Source of the DNA: Mytilinidion resinicola
Lineage: Eukaryota; Ascomycota; Dothideomycetes; Mytilinidiales; Mytilinidiaceae
NCBI RefSeq assembly: GCF_010093595.1
Contig: NW_022985438.1
Coordinates: forward strand, 857,241 to 921,240
Direction of reading: 5' to 3'
Length of the DNA: 64,000 nt
Shown: positions 31,986 to 42,939 of the stretch, piece by piece
Layout: each line of letters opens with the position of its first letter
Numbering within the stretch: the first letter of the stretch is position 1
Made by a program: the position numbers and the translations under genes
Notes under the pieces: generated by a model
The model's input: only the letters and a program-made list of their open reading frames with translations
The model's database searches: none
Told to the model about the DNA's origin: nothing

Positions 31986-32950
31986 TAGGTGCGTCTGGGC
32001 TTTGGTATTGCTAGTGCAGCGCTGGGTTTCGGCTGGCCGCTTTGGGCCCACGATGTATGCTACGATTGAGGCGACGAGGCTTCGGCTGTGTACGAAATGT
32101 ACGATACGAATTGCGACGAAGGCACATCGAGAGCTCGATCTAATGAGGCAGGTCAAGAAAATACCACTCGTGACTAGATGCATGGGTACTAGAAATTTAA
32201 CCTTCTCCGCCGGAAACCTTAACGTTTCTTCAACATCTTTTCAAGATCGTGACTTGTAAGCACGATCTGCGTAGTTTCTACCACCGACGAATACATCTGA
32301 CGGCAGCACATCGCAGAAGACGGGAAGGCGCAAGAGGCACCCACCACCATAAACCCCGTGTCCTCTTCGGCCGAACAGTAGCGAGAAAACAAATCGACGA
32401 AGCGCGCCTCATTCCCGGTGTCCCAAGAAAAACTATCTAACTACCTAACCTACATGGCTAGAGGGGATAGCAGGTTTTCCACACATGGAAGTAGAATTAG
32501 CAAACACACACACAAGCATCCATATTCCCCCCTAAAAAAACTACAAGTTCCATCAAAAATCGAGCGTTTTTTTTTTCCTTCTCCAATCCCCACCCAAACC
32601 GGCCAAAAGCACCCCCCCCACACCAAAACCCGTCGACGAACCCACCTAGGTCCAGAACCCCCCTCCTTCCCTCCACAGCAACAGCCAGACTCAAAGCCCT
32701 CGAAATAGAAAAAATAAACGACAGTTCTGCCTTTCCCTGGGGCATAAGTTACTGAGATGGGGGTACCTACCCGTATGAGCTTCGAGTGCCAAGCCCGGAC
32801 CCTTGACCCCTGCTAGTCCGTGTATCCAATAAGAAGCCGAGTGTTAAAGAGTTGTCTTGCAGGTGCAGGGGGGGGGGCGGCTCACGATGTTATTACAATA
32901 GCATGTAGTTATTCGCAAGCTTCCATAGTTAACTCGATTTAACGCGGGCA

Positions 32951-32976
32951 AGGATGCAGGATGCAGGATGCAGGAT
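32951..32976. repeat. 7-bp minisatellite (AGGATGC)
   Basis: AGGATGC is repeated three times, followed by AGGATT. Confidence 0.8.
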
Positions 32977-33160
32977 TCTTAAGCACCTCCCTACAAGAGT
33001 AAAGTCCGCAACCGAAGGGGGAACGGTGGGGCCGTAGATCAGCCAAGCCGGGTGTTGCCGAAAACCCACACTAAGATGGGCCCCGCTGCTGCAAGATCTG
33101 GCTTGGTGGGGAATCGGGGTTGATCGCTGCATGAGCTTGAGTGGACCTCATCTCACACAA

Positions 33161-33189
33161 CTCACTCACTCACTCACTCACTCACTCAC
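33161..33189. repeat. CTCA tetranucleotide microsatellite
   Basis: Seven consecutive CTCA units plus one C, flanked by CTCACACAA and CGCAATCC. Confidence 0.9.
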
Positions 33190-33525
33190 GCAATCCCCAA
33201 GAATTCACGCACACACACGCAAACAACTCGAGGTGATGCAAGTTCAAGAGATTAATCAATTGCAGGACCAGTTCTACCCAGCCCGCACAGCCACCAATCC
33301 CCAAGGTTAGTGCGTGCACCTCATCTAGTACAATCTTGATCATACGAATGGCTTTCCCGCCCCAAAACCCGTCCTTTCATTATGAGTACATTTGGCTTTG
33401 CACAAAGAAACTCGCTCGCTCGCATCGCCCCTAAATCCACGATAATCGTGACAGACCCCAGCCCGTCACGCTCCGAAAACACCACAACCCTTGATTATGC
33501 AAATATGCCCGCAAACGGCACACGT

Positions 33526-35485
33526 CTAGAAGAGGCCAGTAAGGAAGTTCTTGGGGTAGTCGTACCACTTCTTGGGCTTGTTGATGGGCAGCGAAGCGAT
33601 CGACTGGCGGCGGATGGCTTCGGGCACACCCTCGGCCGAGAAGGTGAACTGGTCCTCGCGCATGCCCGTGTACAGATCGATGTCCTTGATGGCGACCCAC
33701 ATGGGGCGGTTTTCGGGGATCATGAACATGGACCAGATCTTCCAGCCGAGATACAGGGCGATGATCAGGGGCGCGGCGAGGTAGGCCTCGAAGAAGGCCT
33801 CGGCATTGGGTGTTCCACCGATAGGCTGTCAAGATGTTAGCAGGTTGTTCATGGTTGCAGTGAGCTGGTGACTCTTACGTAGAGAGCAGTGTAAAACTGA
33901 GCGGCCAAGCAGAGGAAGTTGAGCAAAACGCCCAAGTAGCTGCCCCAAATGCCGAACTGAGCGCGGAAAGGAAGCTCCTCCACGGTGTGGCCGTGGAGCT
34001 TCCACGCAGAGCGGAAACGGATGTGGGCAACGCAGATAGAGCCGTAGACGAAGAAGTTAGCCACACCGGACAAGGCGAGAAGCCAGGTGAAGACCTGAGA
34101 GTTCGTTTGCTCATTGCAGAAGGCAAGGAGGGCAAGGACCAGCTGGAGGACGATGGTGGGGATTGGGCGACCCTTCTTATCGACGTAGGCGAGGAACTTG
34201 GGTGCCATGCCCTTCTGGGCGAGCGCCTGGATGGTGCGGGTAGAGGCGTAGGTAGCGGAGTTGGCGACTGAGATAACCGAGATGGTGATGACAGCGTTGA
34301 ACACGGACGGGAGGCCCTTGACACCGGCAAGCGTGATGGCCAAGACGAAGGGGGAGGCCTTGGTGTTGGCGCCGGAGGAGCCGAGAAGGACCTGAGAGCT
34401 GCTGGGCACAATAAGACCGAGGATGAACAGGTTGACGACGTAGAAGAAGGTAATGCGCCAGAAGACCTGCTTGGTAGCCTTAGGCAGATCACGGACGGGG
34501 TCGGCGGACTCGGCGGCCGCAAGACCAGTGAGTTCGGTGCCACCGAAAGCGAACGAGGCCGTGACGAAGACGGTGCAGAAGCCGTGGAAGCCGTTGCGGA
34601 ACGCCTGCTCGGGGGAGTGCCAGTAGCGGGCACCAATGTAGCCACGGTTGTCAGTCGGCACGCCGCCGCAGTTGACGATGATGCCGAAAATAATGAAACC
34701 GGCGCAAGCAACAACCTTGATTGTGGACAGCAAGAACTCGACCTCGCCGTAGCCGCGCACACCGAAGAACTGGATGGCGGTGAGGACGGTCAGGAAGACG
34801 GCGATCCAGATCTGATGATGTCAGCGGGGTCTTGGCAGATATCGGAGGGGGGGACTTACGCCGATGTTGTAGTGGTGCCAGTAGTCGATGGTGAGACCAG
34901 CGGCAGTGATCTCAAACGGCAGGATCGTGAGCCACTGGATGGCGTAGTCCCAGCCCATGGCGAAGCCCCTGGAAGCTGTTAGTTTTGGATTGCGGGGATT
35001 TGCGGTGCTGCGTGTTGCGGCACGTGAGGCGACCTACCAGGACGGATCGATGAAGCGGCAGATGTACTGGAAGAAGGCGCCGTTGACGGGGTACATGATG
35101 GCCAGCTCTCCGAGCGCCTGCATCATCATGAGGATAGACACGCCAATGATCATGAAGCAAATAACCTGCGGCTGCTGTCAGCGCGTGCTCTCGTCGCTAG
35201 GCCATGTCGTGAGAGGGCAAAGGCACATACCAGAGACGCGGGACCGCCAGAGCGCAGAGCTCCACCGGAACCAACAAACAGACCGGCCCCGATGGCGCCG
35301 CCAATGGCAATCATCTGCATGTGGCGGCCGTGGAGGTTGCGCTTCAGCGGGTTCTTGGCGCGATCGTCTGCGATGTCGTCGCTGCCCAGCGTCGGGCTGT
35401 GGACCTCGCCGATGGCAGCATCCTTCTCGAGGTCGATGTTCTTCGCATCGCTGTGGTAGGTCGGCGCGGGCTCGGTGATGGCCAT
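33526..35485 (-). CDS. Amino-acid permease, YAT/APC family
   Basis: Five-exon gene encoding about 574 aa. Exons 35485-35231, 35165-35038, 34968-34860, 34811-33879 and 33825-33526; introns 65, 69, 48 and 53 bp, all GT-AG and all keeping frame. Cytosolic N-tail of about 50 residues, then TM1 with the fungal permease signature [20 protein letters not shown]. Later come [41 protein letters not shown], the [17 protein letters not shown] motif, and a long cytosolic C-tail ([15 protein letters not shown] to NFLTGLF). About 12 membrane segments can be traced. The family imports amino acids with protons across the plasma membrane; GAP1-like broad specificity is likely, but the substrate cannot be read from sequence. 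Confidence 0.92.
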
Positions 35486-38050
35486 GGCTGCGGTTAGTAG
35501 AGATGGCTGGTGCTGAGAGAGAGGACACGCAGCGTGAGAGAGTCGCGATGGGAGAGGGCTGGGAGCAAGGGCGGGCAGCGAGCTTTATGGGCCACGGCCG
35601 GTGCAGTGCAGCTCGATGGTGTTCACTGGGAGAGCTGCCGCATGCTCCCTAGCCCGGGCCGCGATCCCTGCAGTCGGCTAGCCCCGATAAGCAGCGAGCC
35701 GGGCGCGCCTCCCCCATTGGCAGTGCTGCTGATTGCTGGGAGCCATGAGGCAGGTGGCAGGTGGCAACAACATGCGCCGACAGAGAGGCCACTTCGGCTG
35801 CAATGGGCCCCCAGCAGGCGATGGGGTGGCCTGCTCACATGCGCCGAGGCCACTGCTTCCATCTAGAATGCTTCCATGCAGTAGTCGGCTTCTGGCGCGT
35901 CCTTGGGCCGGCTTAGGGCGTCGAGAGCGGCTGGCCGCCAGGCAGGGGGCCCCGGGCGACTGATTCCATTCACTCTGCGGGCCGACCACTCGCAGGGCCG
36001 GCCTAGCGTCGCCCGCACCACCGACACCAACACGCCCCGCCGTCACAGCTTGTGCCTCCAGGGAACAGCGAGCCGCACCGCGCCAGGCCTCGCGCCGCAA
36101 CACTTGGACGGGCCGACTCGAGACCCTGCGCCGAATCGCTGCATCGATCCCATCCCGCGACAAGCCGTGTCGTTTTGACAGCCGTTCTGCAGCCCGAGAC
36201 GCAGCAAGCCTGGATAGCGGGTCCTGGGAACCACAGCTTCGGACGCGCCGCAGTCCCCCCGTGCTTGACCCGACTGTGGCCGCCCTGGCATGAGGGTTTT
36301 CTTTTCACCGGTGTTCTGCCAGGCCTTCAGCCACGATACACCGGCCACAGGAGTCCGTCCTGCTGCTATCTCTCACCACCCGTTACCGGTCCTCTGTGGT
36401 CACTCGCCGTCGATGCTGGGCCGCGCAGAGGGTCGGATCCGGCCCCGGCACCGCAAGAAGGGCGCCTCGCAGATGTCGTCAGGATGTGCGCCCCGGACGG
36501 CCGCCGTCAACCTATCGCGCCGCTAGCCGCATCGGGCCATGCGCTTGCGCGATTGTGGGCGATTGCGAGGGTGCAGCAAATGGGGGCCTTTGTCGGGGTT
36601 AGCATGGCGCTCGAAACTGATAAGAGAAGCTCACGGCGCGCGGCGACTGGCTGTCATCATGACATGCACCGTCCGAAACGCAAATCGCAAATCTCGCAGT
36701 CCGTCCAGGCATCACGGCCAGCGCGACACAACACGAGACGTTGGCCCTTGTGGCGGGCGAGGCGTCAAAGGCCCATCGGCCAAGCCAGCCCGCAACAGGC
36801 AGCTCGACCATGCTGGCGCCGGACCGAGTGCGACTCTGGGGAAGACGTCGCACCAGACGTCCCAGCGACCAGGTAATCCGCGCTGCCGACGCGTTCTGGC
36901 CGCCTTGGACGTCCCAGTTGTGGGCATCTCTTCCTCGCGCCGCTCCCAGATGCAAGCCCGATTTGCTGGGCGACGCGACGCTGGCGTGGAGGATTTATCG
37001 TCGTGTGGTGAGGATGCGGGCGGGCAGTCGGCCTGCGGTGTTGACGCTTACAGATGCCCTATGGATGCGTGCGTCGTGGGGGTAATATCGCGACCGTCGC
37101 ACCACCAGGGGCCAAGGCAGATGTCCTATATGGGCCCCGGGGTGCCCTTTGTGAGTCTGCGTAACGATGGGCGTGGCAGACGAGGTTGAAAGAGAGTTGA
37201 AAAGGGTCCATCAGAACCATGGCACAGTGCTGGGCTGCCGTCGCCTTAATACTCCACCGCAGCTCCGAGCCGCGCCCTTTGTCATTACAGATGCTGTTGA
37301 CGAGCTACACGAGCGCGACCGTGCCATCAGCGCTATGTGGTTCCGACGACAAATCGTTTGGCCACGAGTCCTGCAATTGGACGAAATGGCATATTATTCC
37401 TGAATTTTCGACAACATCAGAGGCTTTTTAGGTAAAATTGTGGCCGCATGCCCGAGACAACCCGGAATCTGATGATTTCCTTACCCAACGCCTTGGACTT
37501 TCTATCTCGTCTTCGTTGCATTTTTGCGCTCAGCTCCACATATCGTCATTCTGTCTGCTCCACTTTCGAAGCTCAGCAGCGTTCTAGAAGGAAGGCGAGC
37601 TTAAAAGGACGACATAGCTGAGAAGGCAGGCCAGAAGTAGCAAGAAGCTCAGGGGCATTGCGGCAATACCGATCCATTGCGTGATACCTGGCATTAATTG
37701 TATTGCTGCTCTACATGAAGCTTTCTAAATGTTGAAAAATAAAGTCTTTCAGTCACCTCATCTCTTGCCTCCCTCCCAACGTCGAGCCAAAGCAGCCTGG
37801 CAAAACGCGCGCAACACTTCCCAAACTGTTTCCATGTGGTCCTTCGAGCGGTGTTGATGTCCAATAGCTTCCATATCTTCAACCCTCACTTCGCCCTCTC
37901 GCGATAGCATTCTCTCATGCTACCTGCACTCCACTATAAACCCCCAGACTCCCTTGTATCTTTCTGTACTCTATGCAGTCCACCAGACCCAAACACACCA
38001 CTCCCCTATCTCACGACTCCCAACCTCTAAATCCGACCCTCCCTATCCCC
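35486..38050. other. Intergenic, G+C-rich
   Basis: The first 1.7 kb is G+C-rich, so long open frames occur in all six frames (up to 274 codons at 36052-36876). Their translations are Arg/Pro/Ala-rich without conserved segments, and overlapping frames on both strands are equally open, as expected by chance. 35486-35640 is the permease leader. 37400-38050 is A/T-richer with C/T-rich tracts at the RTA1 gene's 3' end. Confidence 0.45.
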
Positions 38051-39682
38051 TCACCTCCTGAAAACCCCCTCCTCCAACTGCACCCCCCTCTTCCCCTCCC
38101 TCCTCCCCGCCTTCCTCTCCGCCTTCTCCGCCTTCTTAGCCCGCTTCGCCGCCCGCTTCTCCTTCCGACTCAAACTCGGAAAATGGCTCTCGGGCCCCAC
38201 CAGCACGCGCCCGGGATGCCCGACGGCCAGCACCAGCACCGCCAGCATCATCGGCGTCGCATCCAGCGCATACACGTACGCCTCGTGGAACGGGAGCGGG
38301 TTATTGGGGTTCGAGCCGCGCGAGTACTCAACCAGTCTGTAAATAATGCGGATCTAAACACAACACGTAAAAACCACACGTCAGCTTTCCCCATCCCCTA
38401 ACCAAAACCAAAAACAACACAGAAACAGGAATGAGATGAGAGAGAGAGAGGAAGAGCGAGTTGAAAGAACGCACCGAGATAAGCACCAGCACCGCATACA
38501 ACGTGCCCACGGCGCCGCGCCACCCGCCCCGCCCCGCCGCGACGCCCGCCCCGCTGCGCTCGACGCGGCCCATCTCCCGCTGGAACGTGGCGGCCAGCAG
38601 TACGAAGAGCAGGATGAAGCCTTCTTGCACGCCCACGCCCGCCATGTAGACGTCGATGCCGAGTTTCTGGGTCGAGGCGTCGCTGCCGGGCGAGAGCATG
38701 GAGCCGCCGGTGCCCTGGATCAGGAAGGACACGACGTCGGCCCACACGAAGTACTTGGCGACCGAGGCGCCGGGGATGCGCCAGATGCGGCGGGCCGGGT
38801 GGAAGACTGAAAGGTAGTAATACACATGTTAGCGGGGGTTTCATGAAGAAGGGGGGGGTGGGGGGGAAGTGGACTAGGACAGAGACTGAATCCTCTGGTG
38901 TTCTTTGTCCCTGAGGGCCACTTGGATCGTGTTGAAAGACCCCCATTTTAGCTCGCGTTGGTGCTGAAAGGCGAACAAACTGGGTGTGTCTAATAACGCG
39001 ACTGAAATGGGTGTTCAAACACGACCTTGTGTCGTGTCTCAACACAGTTCCCGGGACAATGACACCAGAGGACTCTGGTATATGTGTTAGGACCTTACGT
39101 ACAGTGGATTAGGCGGCCGAGGGTCATGTAGGCGAAGGCGTTGATCCCTGCGGGTGGGTTAGCGGGGAATCGAGGAGGGGGAGGGGGAGGGAGAGGGAGA
39201 GGGAGAGGGGCGCACATAGAGGAGCGAGCAAGAGCAGGATTTGAGAGACGATGACGAGGGTTAGGTTTTGTTGGTTGAGGGTCGAGGCGGCGCGCGTGCA
39301 GAAGGAGACGAATTCCCAGGCGACACCCATGAGGAGGACCCAGGTGTATGTCTGCGGGGAGCGGTTAGTGTCGTGGGCCATTGGGGCTGCGGGCGAGGGG
39401 GTGGAGTAGGATGCGTGCCTTTTTGTAGATGAAGGCTTCGGCGATGTGGGTGAAGAGGAGGAGGCCGAAGAGGACGGAGAAGAGGATGGCGGCTGCGAAG
39501 GAGGGGTTGTAGCTCCAGTACGCGTTGCATGCCATGGGGTCGGATACGAATCCATGTTTCCCTGGGATGGCGGTGGTGCAGGAGGCGGTTGCTGTTGCGG
39601 TTTTGAAGGCGGAGGGGAGAGCGGGGAGGGTGGTTGATGGTGTCGCTCGCACGACTATCATAGCTAGAGTCGTCGAAGCCAT
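38051..39682 (-). CDS. RTA1-like seven-TM lipid-translocating exporter family protein
   Basis: Five-exon gene encoding about 359 aa: 39682-39419, 39351-39216, 39147-39103, 38806-38475 and 38353-38051. Frame is kept at every junction. The product has the RTA1-domain layout: N-terminal Thr/Ser-rich region, then PSFAAAILFSVLFGLLLF, TYTWVLLMGVAWEFV with FCTRAAS, LVIVSQILLLLAPLWINAFAY, GRLIHFFHPARR, KYFVWADVVSFLIQGTGGSM, GVQEGFILLFVLL, IRIIYRLVEYSRG with HEAYVYALDATPM, and a Lys/Arg-rich cytosolic tail. Family members (yeast Rta1, Rsb1) confer sterol- or sphingoid-base-related resistance; the substrate here is unknown. Intron 1 (39352-39418) has a GC donor (AAAAAG/GCACGC). Intron 3 is 296 bp, several times longer than the others, and contains a foldback element. 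Confidence 0.88.
38885..39078. mobile_element. Foldback/MITE-like element inside RTA1 intron 3
   Basis: Near-terminal inverted repeats CCTCTGGTGTTCTTTGTCCC (from 38892) and GGGACAATGACACCAGAGG (to about 39072) are followed inward by a second pairing block: GGATCGTGTTGAAAGACCCC then CATTTTAGCTCGCG (about 38924-38960) against the complement of CGCGACTGAAATGGGTGTTC then AAACACGACC (about 38997-39026). The two arms of about 75-80 bp enclose a short centre, giving a roughly 185-195 bp hairpin. No coding capacity. It accounts for the unusual length of the intron. Confidence 0.7.
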
Positions 39683-42600
39683 TCTGGTATCAGGAAATCA
39701 CAAGATGGATAGGAAAGAAGAGGGAGTCAACGGGAGAATAGAAGGTAGAGAAAGGAAAGGAGATGTAAGAAAGAACGGATCTGTGATGAAGGCTTGGAAT
39801 AGATATGAGGGGAGCATTATGTAGATATATCTTCCGACTATAAAAGCTTGGCTTCTCCATCACGCACAGCACTGCCCGAACCTCCAAAATCGCGTTTGCG
39901 AATCGGTTAGTCTGGGAGCACACGTCCTCCAATACATCCTGCGCCTTCGTATTCATCGCCTATGACGACGCCGCATCACGACATTCGCAAACTTCTCCCT
40001 GACTATCCCAAACGCAGCGCTCCGCTGGACCCTTCCATCGGGCTTACCTACCTGTAGCTCTTTCAAGAGCTCAGATTAAGCGCTGTTTCAACAAGCTTTC
40101 GCAAGCTTCGCCTCAACGAGAGCTCGGAGGTGCTTGTACCCACCAAGCGAGCCAGTCAGATGGGTTGCTGAACGACAGTATCCGTCTCATAAGGCTTATT
40201 TCGAGGGCGTATGAAGTTGGAGGTGCATAAGCTTGTCTGCGGCTAATGTAGTCCGTAGAGGGCGCGGTTTGATTGGGTGGTTCGCTTATTCCACGCTTGG
40301 CTCTACGCGTCGTCGGAGGCGGAGCAGGATATCTGTGACATTGATAGCTTTGAGATCAGGTGATAAATGGATTAGGGAGGGCTGTGAGGGATAGGGCAGG
40401 GTGCTAAGGGTCGAGGTGTGTATCAGAGAAGGATCGCAGGTCGGGTTTCTACACCGTTGGAGTGTGAGGCACTGAGGGTAAGGCAGAATTTATGTGGAGG
40501 GTGGAGCGGACTCAGATGTTCGCCGGTACTGGAGCTACGCACGGAGGGAAAGCTCAACACCAGTCACTCAATTCATGATAATGTCCTTACGCAGATGGAA
40601 TGTTTTCATAACAGCGGTTCAATCTCCAATATCCATTCGTGGATACCCTTCTCAGCCTACCGCAGCAGATCTTATTCTCGACGTCTTTCGTCGTAAGTCT
40701 TATTTCATATTTCGTACACAGCCGAAGTTTCGTCACCTTTATATAGATAGGTACATACGTCGGATCGCTCCTTTTCTCCAGGACGTCGATATTAGCTTCA
40801 CAGCTTCAACTTTCTTACCTTCCGGCAGAAACAGACCCAGGGATAAGGCGTCTATTCCGCTTTTCGTCTTCCTCGCGGCACTGTAATCGCTCTCGAAGAC
40901 AGTGGTCGATATCTCGGACTCGATCCAACACTTGGTGCTTATCATCGACTAGCACACGCTCATGTAGAGCTGAGTATTGGGTGAATACAAGATCGAGCTC
41001 ATTCACAATCTCGGACCAGATTCATCCCCACCTGATCTGCGCTTCTCCATCTCGACTTATATCAGATACAACACCGGTCTTAAGATCTGCTTGCTCGAAA
41101 GGTGTTCCGAGAGCGAGTAACTACGACTGTAGGTAATCAATACATCTTCATTTGATCCAGTGTTTCTTTAAAAGTCTAATTCATTTCGCCCTTAGCCCTA
41201 ATCTCACATCCTTATTTTACAGGTCATATGAACTAAAATAGTCCCAAACCCACCATGCTTATGTTCCTTGGAACCGAGCCTTTAGAAGTCCCTTGTCGGG
41301 TAGACACAGGGCCTCATTCTTAGTTTGCTATTCTTGCTGGGCTATTCGATCCCTTGGAAGTGTCAATCAGGCGGAGGCCAAGAACTCCTTTCAAGCGTAC
41401 TACTATTTTGCTGATACTCGTGACATACGAGAAAACTCCAGGAAGCGTCAAAAGCGGTTTGTGAGATCGCCAAGAACAGTCAGATCTGTAAAGCGGTTTT
41501 AAAGAATAGTTCTAACATCATCAGGTCGTTCCTTCACAGCACCGATCAGGCAAGACAGCCCAGAAATCGCCATGGATATCCCAATACCCACAATGGCTCG
41601 AGGGAACTTCAAGGAGCGTTCAGGACTATACCAGAAAATAATTACGTGAGCTCAGGAAATAAAAGTCACCCTTTTATGTTACCATTCTCGCCTCCCGGAG
41701 CACGATACTCAAAGTGACGCGCATTATCCAGATCTGCTCCTTGGCAAGCCCCTGGATAATGAAGAATACCACTATCAGGGCCCTAGTGAGACGAGCTTAG
41801 CTGTAAGACCAATTCGTGAACAAGCCCCACTCCTGTCGCGCCTAACCTACTCCACCCCCATCACCACCCTCATCACTCAATATGGTAAGACTTGGCAAAC
41901 CGGAACAGAAAGCATTGAACGCAGACGCGTAAAGTGCTACACGAACCGTGCAATAAGCTGCAGAAGTGTAGAAGTTTGAAGTATTTGAAGAACCACGGGT
42001 TTGCCTCAACACCAACCACGAATCCGAACGAGCTCCACAGCCCTAAACTCAGACCCTTGGGAAACTCTTCCCTTGCCATTTATGATCGCCCTCAAGGGGC
42101 CTCTCTTGCAGTACCATCCCATCCGCCGCGCTTGCGGTGTACTATTCAAACCTCAGACCTCAAACATATCGATCGCGCCGCTTCTTACCACCCCTCAAAC
42201 CCAATCCCACCCCAAAATCCACGTCCAGAACTACCACACTTCCTCCACCACCTTCCCATGCCCTGCACAACGTTAGTCCACCCCTGTGTCTCTCTCGTCC
42301 ATGCCCCGATCTCCCCACTCTCAAAGATGCCATCCAACCTCCTTTTTCAGCAAGCTCAAGGACCCACCCCAGCCCAGCATCCCACGCCAAATAGGCCGCG
42401 CCCACCATTTCTCCAGCTTCGACCCTCCAAACACCAGCCAGGCGACGACGGAGGTGCCATAGCGAGTCTTCCAACAGCATCTCCTAGATTTCCCACCCCC
42501 TCGGCGTCCAGATCACGCTCCTCAGATCCCCACCACCACATCACAACACTCAAAAGAACACAGACACAGCATATCACAGTTCCATTTCGCCCTAAGCCTA

Positions 42601-42939
42601 CAGATACGCCACACTCCCCCGCCCAGAGGCAGTTCGTTCCAAATCCCCCCTACCTTGATCCCAGACTCCTCCCCCCCCCCCCCCCCAAAAAAAAAACCAG
42701 CGACAGGAACCTTGAAGAGATAGATACCTACTCAGGAGGAGCGCTCACAGAAAATGCCCGCTTTATGTGCAATGCCCCGCGCGTTTTCGCCACGAAAGAA
42801 AAAAAAACAAAAAGCAAAAGGGTATACAAAGAAAAACCGTATCGTATCAGACACACGCCCCCCTTTCCCCCCCCAAAAGCTAGGAGGTAGGGAAAAGCAC
42901 ACAAATAGCTATAACGAATGTAAACGCAAATGCTCAAAA
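39683..42939. other. Intergenic, no gene recognised
   Basis: Numerous short frames on both strands without recognisable motifs. 40600-41100 could be a relic. 42060-42900 is C/A-rich on the plus strand, with poly-C followed by poly-A near 42669-42697; the long proline-rich plus-strand frames there reflect composition. The end forms the 3' flank of the 1401-aa gene. Confidence 0.4.

Larger units (their letters stand above)
31986..33525. other. Convergent intergenic region between SLX4 and the permease
   Basis: No gene. Holds the 3' regions of the two convergent genes, homopolymer patches (32570-32610, 32865-32880), a 7-bp repeat AGGATGC x3 at 32951-32976, and a CTCA microsatellite at 33161-33189. 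Confidence 0.5.

Noticed and set aside
33875..34762. 295-codon minus-strand frame in the permease
   Set aside because: It is the neighbouring frame of exon 4; its Ser/Pro/Leu-rich translation has no permease motifs, while the chosen frame has.
36052..36876. 274-codon plus-strand open frame in the permease upstream region
   Set aside because: The sequence is G+C-rich, other frames on both strands are equally open, and the translation is Arg/Pro/Ala-rich with no conserved segment.
41934..42890. 318-codon proline-rich plus-strand frame
   Set aside because: The composition (C/A-rich tracts, poly-C then poly-A near 42669-42697) explains the openness; no conserved motif or splice structure.
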